64,000 nt of DNA from Selenomonas ruminantium AC2024. GTDB lineage: Bacteria > Bacillota > Negativicutes > Selenomonadales > Selenomonadaceae. The stretch spans positions 186,001 through 250,000 of the forward strand of contig NZ_JIAC01000001.1 in assembly GCF_000687995.1 (NCBI RefSeq). The letters run 5' to 3'. Positions 60,843 through 64,000 of this stretch are shown one piece after another; the first letter of the stretch is position 1; the number at the start of each line of letters is the position of its first letter. The translations under genes and the position numbers were made by a program. The notes beneath the pieces are model-generated. The model was not told the DNA's origin, made no database searches, and saw only the letters and a program-made list of their open reading frames with translations.

Positions 60843-61082
60843 TTATTTACCAACACAAGCGCTGGCGTTTTGTGTTTCAAATACATTTGCTGCCATAGTA
60901 ATTTTATGACCACCACCGATAGGGAGTTTCATTTGTGTTTCATCTACATTTGCTGCCATAGAATTTGCATTACTGTCATGGAAGCTAGGACGGGGACGTT
61001 TCTTGCTCCCACCGGGATTGCATCGTCCACCAGCTACCATATCCAGTTCCATAACATCAATCTTATTCATGAGCTTTTCCAT
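60843..61082 (-). CDS. Double-glycine-leader peptide 1
   Basis: A 79-residue precursor. The leader MEKLMNKIDVMELDMVAGG ends in the Gly-Gly site cut by ABC-transporter peptidases of the C39 type. The core is basic and His/Asn-rich; it has SMAANVDETQ and TMAANVFETQ repeats around PIGGGHKI and ends SACVGK. ATG 61082 follows GGAGGA by 6 bases. It is a paralog of the peptide at 62045-62245. A bacteriocin or signalling role is inferred from the leader; no transporter gene is in the window. Confidence 0.7.
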   Translation of the reverse strand: MEKLMNKIDVMELDMVAGGRCNPGGSKKRPRPSFHDSNANSMAANVDETQMKLPIGGGHKITMAANVFETQNASACVGK

Positions 61083-61165
61083 TTTATTTTCCTCCTCCAC
61101 ATCTTAGGGTGTTGTTATCTTGCTTTCTGTTCTTTATATCCCCGAATGCAAAAAGTGTGTAGGGT
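61083..61165 (-). promoter_or_regulatory. Conserved promoter/leader of GG-peptide 1
   Basis: The block ACACACTTTTTGC, CGGGGATATAAAGAACAGAA, GCAAGATAACAACACCCTAA, then the ribosome site, is shared with 61648-61735 and 62246-62335. Confidence 0.6.
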
Positions 61166-61262
61166 AATAGAAAAAAATTTTGTAATGCTTGACCTTATCA
61201 ATCGTAAGTATAGACAAAGGTAAACAAAGTCAACTAAGTACAACAGAAAGGGGATATCAAAA

Positions 61263-61415
61263 ATGATGGACAAGAAAGAACTTAACATGATGGAGATGGA
61301 CATGGTGGCTGGTGGTAGTTGGTTGGACGATTTGATTGATTTCGGTCAGGATGCAGTTAAAGAAATAGCCCCGTATATAGAGGAATATCAAGAGTATCTG
61401 CCCTTACCAAGATAA
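61263..61415 (+). CDS. Double-glycine-leader peptide 2 (acidic core)
   Basis: A 50-residue precursor, opposite in orientation to its neighbours. The leader (MMDKKELNMMEMDMVAGG) resembles that of peptides 1, 3 and 4. The core SWLDDLIDFGQDAVKEIAPY onwards is acidic and looks amphipathic. It has a GGGG ribosome site 9 bases upstream. Its core is unrelated to the other three. Confidence 0.7.
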   Translation: MMDKKELNMMEMDMVAGGSWLDDLIDFGQDAVKEIAPYIEEYQEYLPLPR

Positions 61416-61446
61416 TCGCCTTTCTCCATCCAAGGGGGCGCAAAAA

Positions 61447-61479
61447 AGCTACTGTACAAACTCGACATGTGCAGTAGCT
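61447..61479. terminator. Hairpin between GG-peptides 2 and 3
   Basis: AGCTACTGTACA and TGTGCAGTAGCT form an almost perfect stem and could end both convergent units. Confidence 0.7.
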
Positions 61480-61497
61480 TCTCTTTGTATCCAGTTT

Positions 61498-61647
61498 TTA
61501 TCTATACCTTATGACTTGTTTGCGTTCTACATGATACTCTTTAATCGAACGATTCGGACGACGATTATCAGGATAAACGTACCGCTTGCCTCCAGTCACC
61601 TTATCCAGTTCCATATCGTCCAGTTTGTTCATCATCAGCTTATCCAT
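61498..61647 (-). CDS. Double-glycine-leader peptide 3 (basic core)
   Basis: A 49-residue precursor: leader MDKLMMNKLDDMELDKVTGG, then a very basic core KRYVYPDNRRPNRSIKEYHV and onward to RYR. GAGGA lies 6-9 bases upstream. It has the same promoter/leader as peptides 1 and 4, but a core unlike theirs. Confidence 0.7.
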   Translation of the reverse strand: MDKLMMNKLDDMELDKVTGGKRYVYPDNRRPNRSIKEYHVERKQVIRYR

Positions 61648-61735
61648 TTTATTTTCCTCCTCACAGGCTTGAGTGTTGTTTTTGCTTTCTGTTCTTTATA
61701 TCCCCGAAAGCGAAAAGTGTGTAGGGTAATAGAAA
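61648..61735 (-). promoter_or_regulatory. Conserved promoter/leader of GG-peptide 3
   Basis: Second copy of the shared upstream block, differing at few positions from the copies at 61083 and 62246. Confidence 0.6.
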
Positions 61736-61811
61736 AATTTTTTCGTACAGGCTGCGTAAGGGCTTTCTCCGATATGGGGAAGGCTCTTTTTTGTGGCAGA
61801 AAAACGGCGTA

Positions 61812-61883
61812 TTATTGCCAGTCATCAGTAGCCCAGGCGATGAAGAATAGCAGACCGAGCACACACAATGCGGTAAATCCCAT
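61812..61883 (-). CDS. Hydrophobic micropeptide (23 aa)
   Basis: A 23-residue frame: MGFTALCVLGLLFFIAWAT, then DDWQ. It is a single membrane helix with an acidic end. AAAAGGAG lies 9 bases before the ATG. It sits inside the GG-peptide cluster and may belong to it (immunity or helper peptide) or be an unrelated small membrane protein. Confidence 0.5.
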   Translation of the reverse strand: MGFTALCVLGLLFFIAWATDDWQ

Positions 61884-61965
61884 GATAATCAACTCCTTTT
61901 CGTGCAGGTTCGGCAGATTAGCAGGACAATCCTTTCTCCGATTCGAGGAAATTTCCTTGCACACA

Positions 61966-61998
61966 AAAAAAGAGAGCACATCTGATGATATGCCCTCT
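61966..61998 (-). terminator. Terminator of GG-leader peptide gene 4
   Basis: Same stem as at 60783-60817, with T run on the minus strand. Confidence 0.7.
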
Positions 61999-62044
61999 GT
62001 CTATGTCTTAGCCTATATCGCTATTAGCTGCCATAGAATTTGCA

Positions 62045-62245
62045 TTACACATTAATTTTATGACCACCAGCGACAGGGAGTTTCCCGATAGGGAGTTTCC
62101 CGATAGGGAGTTTCATTTGTGTTTCATCTACATTTGCTGCCATAGAATTTGCATCATGTTTGCGAGGACGAGGACGAAGTTTTATAGAACCCCCAGATAC
62201 CTTGTCCATTTCCATAACATCCATCTTGTTCATGAGCTTTTCCAT
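62045..62245 (-). CDS. Double-glycine-leader peptide 4 (KLPIG repeats)
   Basis: A 66-residue precursor. The leader MEKLMNKMDVMEMDKVSGG is close to that of peptide 1. The core SIKLRPRPRKHDANSMAANV continues to DETQM and then carries KLPIG, KLPIG, KLPVA, encoded by a 15-bp tandem repeat (62076-62116) that is single in peptide 1. GAGGA is the ribosome site. Repeat number may vary between strains. Confidence 0.7.
   Translation of the reverse strand: MEKLMNKMDVMEMDKVSGGSIKLRPRPRKHDANSMAANVDETQMKLPIGKLPIGKLPVAGGHKINV
62076..62116. repeat. 15-bp tandem repeat in GG-peptide 4
   Basis: GGGAGTTTCCCGATA occurs twice, then a partial third unit. It encodes the KLPIG repeats. Confidence 0.85.
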
Positions 62246-62335
62246 TTTATTTTCCTCCTCACATCTTAGCGTGTTGTTATCTTGCTTTCTGTTCTTTATA
62301 TCCCCGAAAGCAAAAAGTGTGTAGAAGAAAATAAA
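62246..62335 (-). promoter_or_regulatory. Conserved promoter/leader of GG-peptide 4
   Basis: Third copy of the shared block, with ACACACTTTTTGC, GGGGATATAAAGAACAGAA and GCAAGATAACAACACGCTAA. Confidence 0.6.
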
Positions 62336-62350
62336 ATTTTTTGCTTCCCC

Positions 62351-62698
62351 TCATAACTTTATCCGCCCGACCTTATTCTCCTTGTAGCTGTAAAAGAGGT
62401 TATCCCCCAGTATCACATGGTCTAATACTGGGATTTCCATAATGTCCCCGCAGAGCATTAAATGCTGCGTTACCTTTATATCCTCCTTGCTGGGCGCGGG
62501 CCTGCCGGACGGGTGGTTATGAGCCACGATAATCGCGGACGCTGAATAGCCCATTGCATCACGGAACACTTCCCGGGGATGTACCACCGCTCCCGACAAA
62601 CTCCCCACCGATACAACAGACGTTCCGATTAGGCGGTGATGGATGTTCAAGGCCAGCAGTTCCCCATGACTTTTCATAATTATGTCCCAATCTTTCAT
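62351..62698 (-). CDS. Short RadC-like JAB/MPN-domain protein
   Basis: A 115-residue protein covering only the JAB (MPN+) domain of RadC. The metal motif is intact: HNHPSGRPAPSKEDI (about 83-97), with an upstream Glu-type position in the NHHRLIG region less clear. The N-terminal helix-hairpin-helix of full RadC is absent. Short RadC proteins are common on mobile elements and plasmids. ATG 62698 has AAGGAG 8 bases upstream, better than the in-frame start at 62707. Confidence 0.88.
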   Translation of the reverse strand: MKDWDIIMKSHGELLALNIHHRLIGTSVVSVGSLSGAVVHPREVFRDAMGYSASAIIVAHNHPSGRPAPSKEDIKVTQHLMLCGDIMEIPVLDHVILGDNLFYSYKENKVGRIKL

Positions 62699-62787
62699 TG
62701 TGCCCACTCCTTTTTCACTGCAAAGGCATCCGCCTTTTTACACGAGCATTTCACTTGAAGAAGTCCATGGGGATATTTCAATGACAA

Positions 62788-62813
62788 AAGCCGTTATCCT
62801 TCGATAACGGCTT
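62788..62813 (-). terminator. Terminator after the 70-aa hypothetical gene
   Basis: Perfect 11-base arms AAGCCGTTATC and GATAACGGCTT with T run on the minus strand. Confidence 0.8.
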
Positions 62814-62831
62814 GTCACGATATGCAACTTT

Positions 62832-63044
62832 TTAATGGGGCAGGGCCTGTTCCAGTCCAAAGCTCACCCGCATGGCGGCCATCCGGGCATCTGCCAGCAC
62901 AGTCCGGTAGCCCTGTTCATACTGCTGCTTGGCGTAAGCGTCAACCAAGTGAATAATCTCCTCCAGCCGCCCTTGCGTCCACGGACTCATGGCATAGGCC
63001 TCCCCCAACTTGCCACGAACCAACGCTTGTAAATCCATTTCCAT
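62832..63044 (-). CDS. Small hypothetical protein
   Basis: A 70-residue, apparently helical protein (LQALVRGKLGEAYAMSPWTQGRLEEIIHLVDAYAKQQ at the start). No membrane segment or known domain. GGAGG lies 10 or so bases upstream. It follows the YolD-like gene in the same direction, so the two may form one unit. Confidence 0.6.
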   Translation of the reverse strand: MEMDLQALVRGKLGEAYAMSPWTQGRLEEIIHLVDAYAKQQYEQGYRTVLADARMAAMRVSFGLEQALPH

Positions 63045-63085
63045 TTCCTAACATCCTCCTATTTTTAGGCCACAACCAAAAGCAC

Positions 63086-63274
63086 TTAATACTCAATGCT
63101 TTCCTCATGTTCCCGTATTGTCCGTTCTATCATTTCATGGAACCCTGACAGGGCGGCAAAGGGTGCGAACTGTGCCGCCCGCTTTATCATGGGCATGCGC
63201 CGATGGTTTTTCGGTTCCGGACGGGGCATATTTACAATATCGGCATAATCTTCTTTTTCTCTGGTAACAAACAT
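63086..63274 (-). CDS. YolD-like small protein
   Basis: A 62-residue protein with MPRPEPKNHRRMPMIKRAAQFAPFAALSGFHEMIERT. This pattern matches small YolD-like proteins found next to Y-family polymerase genes on Firmicute mobile elements. The function is unknown, and no polymerase gene is present here, so it may be a leftover of a larger module. Confidence 0.7.
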   Translation of the reverse strand: MFVTREKEDYADIVNMPRPEPKNHRRMPMIKRAAQFAPFAALSGFHEMIERTIREHEESIEY

Positions 63275-63323
63275 ACTTTACGCCCTCTGTGCAATTCATC
63301 TACTCATAGTGTAATACAAAAAG

Positions 63324-63363
63324 AAGCGGTTGACAAGTCAAATTTTGACCGGTCAACCGCTTT
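63324..63363 (-). terminator. Hairpin between the YvrJ remnant and the YolD-like gene
   Basis: Arms AAGCGGTTGAC and GTCAACCGCTT enclose a short AT-rich loop. Confidence 0.75.
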
Positions 63364-63376
63364 GCTTATTGACTTG

Positions 63377-63526
63377 TCATTTTTCCAGCCGCCTTAGTTC
63401 CTGTATGAGTTCCCCCAGCTTGTCGGTGAATTTATCCATGGACTTCTAGAAGCTGGTCAATAGATAAAAGGTCACCACAATGGGAAAGCCCACAGCGGAA
63501 AAGGCGGTGAGTATGGTCTGCTCCAC
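63377..63526 (-). pseudogene. YvrJ-family gene with in-frame TAG
   Basis: The frame starts GTG 63526 with AAGGTGG upstream and reads VEQTILTAFSAVGFPIVVTF, then YLLTSF, a TAG (63446-63448), then KSMDKFTDKLGELIQELRR and LEK. Both parts fit the YvrJ family (membrane segment, then a short helical tail) in one frame. The TAG is therefore a likely nonsense mutation. Confidence 0.65.
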
Positions 63527-63538
63527 CTTTTCGCCACC

Positions 63539-63577
63539 TTATGGCAAGAGCTGTTCATCCACAATTCGCAGATACAT
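63539..63577 (-). CDS. 12-codon frame upstream of the YvrJ remnant
   Basis: MYLRIVDEQLLP with GGGGGCAGG upstream, ending 12 bases before the YvrJ start. It may be the end of a lost gene, a leader peptide or chance. I cannot assign a role. Confidence 0.3.
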   Translation of the reverse strand: MYLRIVDEQLLP

Positions 63578-63690
63578 GTACCTGCCCCCTTATCTCACAG
63601 CACATTATTCCCTATTCTGCAGAAAATAATGTACCACAAAAATCTTTTGACCATTATCCCCCTAGATGACAGAACAGCATTCATACACAA

Positions 63691-63729
63691 CAAAGAACCG
63701 GACGTACTGCTCATGCGTCCGGTTCTTTG
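63691..63729 (-). terminator. Terminator after the phosphatase gene
   Basis: Perfect 14-base arms CAAAGAACCGGACG and CGTCCGGTTCTTTG, T run on the minus strand. Confidence 0.85.
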
Positions 63730-63742
63730 TATTCAACGATCT

Positions 63743-64000
63743 TCAATAGTGCATTCCCATCAGCTCCGCGTCACTGGTAATGGCATCGGTGAGCCGCTGC
63801 TGGAAATCCTGCATGGTAATCAGCCCGTCGGGGTTGGGGTAGATATTCTGCAAATGCAGGGGCACGGCCTGCGGCGGGTTATCGGCATCGATAGGTGTTT
63901 TGCCGCACAGCTGGCTGGTCGAAGGATAGACCAGTTTCAGAGCCACATAGCTTTCGCCGTCCGCGTCCTGCCATTCTTCCACCACGAGCTTCGAGCCAAT
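63743..64000 (-). CDS. Histidine-type phosphatase, C-terminal end (partial)
   Basis: The C-terminal 85 residues of a protein that runs off the window edge. IGSKLVVEEWQDADGESYVA, LVYPSTSQLCGKTPID and NPPQAVPLHL match the C-terminal strands of histidine acid phosphatases of the AppA/glucose-1-phosphatase group (family pattern IGGELVFERW ... VFQTLQQMRDKTPL). These are exported enzymes that release phosphate from sugar phosphates or phytate. The catalytic RHG and HD motifs would be outside the window. Confidence 0.8.
   Translation of the reverse strand: MGSKLVVEEWQDADGESYVALKLVYPSTSQLCGKTPIDADNPPQAVPLHLQNIYPNPDGLITMQDFQQRLTDAITSDAELMGMHY

Larger units (their letters stand above)
60785..61165 (-). 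repeat. Duplicated cassette, copy 1
   Basis: Terminator, peptide gene and promoter/leader are repeated in the same order at 61965-62335. The ends of the gene, the leader and the terminator are the most alike. Confidence 0.8.
61965..62335 (-). repeat. Duplicated cassette, copy 2
   Basis: Second copy of the terminator/peptide/leader cassette, paralogous to 60785-61165. Confidence 0.8.

Noticed and set aside
61516-62269. Plus-strand frames across the GG-peptide cluster.
   Set aside because: They run antisense through the conserved leaders and peptide genes; the minus-strand genes have good ribosome sites and matching leaders.
1-64000. CRISPR arrays.
   Set aside because: No set of regularly spaced short direct repeats with unique spacers was found; the repeats seen are palindromic elements, att sites and tandem units.

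Overview
The window looks like chromosome of an anaerobic Firmicute, most likely a Negativicute of the Selenomonas type. The pointers are the yaaR-holB-ricT-trmN6-rsmI gene order, a Trp T-box, a class I hybrid cluster protein, meso-diaminopimelate dehydrogenase, a flagellin, many TTG/GTG starts with strong Shine-Dalgarno sites, and fairly GC-rich housekeeping genes beside AT-rich accessory DNA. The species assignment is inference. Most housekeeping genes lie on the minus strand.

Layout. 1-550: repeat elements and a long terminator. 0.57-8.1 kb: ABC transporter, hcp, a repeat protein, a histidine kinase/response regulator pair, and T-box-controlled trpS. 8.2-13.1 kb: chemotaxis receptor, a serine hydroxymethyltransferase-like protein that lacks its PLP lysine, and a Fur-controlled flavodoxin/DUF3793 pair. 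13.4-18.8 kb: GH3 lipoprotein and the rsmI-trmN6-ricT-holB-yaaR operon. 18.9-20.7 kb: two secreted proteins and a five-tRNA operon. 21.07-22.58 kb: a complete IS3-family element. 22.6-28.9 kb: a toxin-like peptide, a 1.5-kb-residue-class SF1 helicase/nuclease with a DnaA-box palindrome before it, and exported or membrane proteins. 29.4-44.5 kb: pgi, phosphoglucomutase, MATE, YdcF, a second toxin-like peptide, DUF815 ATPase, flagellin, MFS, S41 peptidase, tRNA-Gln, ferredoxin and ddh.

44.69-54.25 kb is a genomic island integrated in tRNA-Ser(CGA). It has 69-bp direct repeats (attL/attR), a tyrosine integrase, a type I restriction-modification operon (hsdR-hsdM-hsdS), a small RepL-like protein and about 1.5 kb of repeat-bearing noncoding DNA. 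It interrupts sequence next to an amidase remnant. 54.6-59.1 kb holds a candidate small RNA, lysR-yeiH-ynfA, a DUF1016 nuclease and an XRE regulator. 59.1-64 kb is a patchwork of accessory DNA: a GC-rich noncoding block, a frameshifted regulator, a cluster of double-glycine-leader peptides driven by copies of one conserved promoter/leader, a short RadC-like protein, a broken YvrJ gene and the end of a histidine-type phosphatase.

The strongest candidate for something undescribed is a family of 180-200 bp nested palindromes. Nine copies of its 18-base apical motif occur in the window, most of them just downstream of stop codons. The arms differ in sequence from copy to copy but stay complementary, while the apical motif is conserved. 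The double-glycine peptide cluster is the second candidate.
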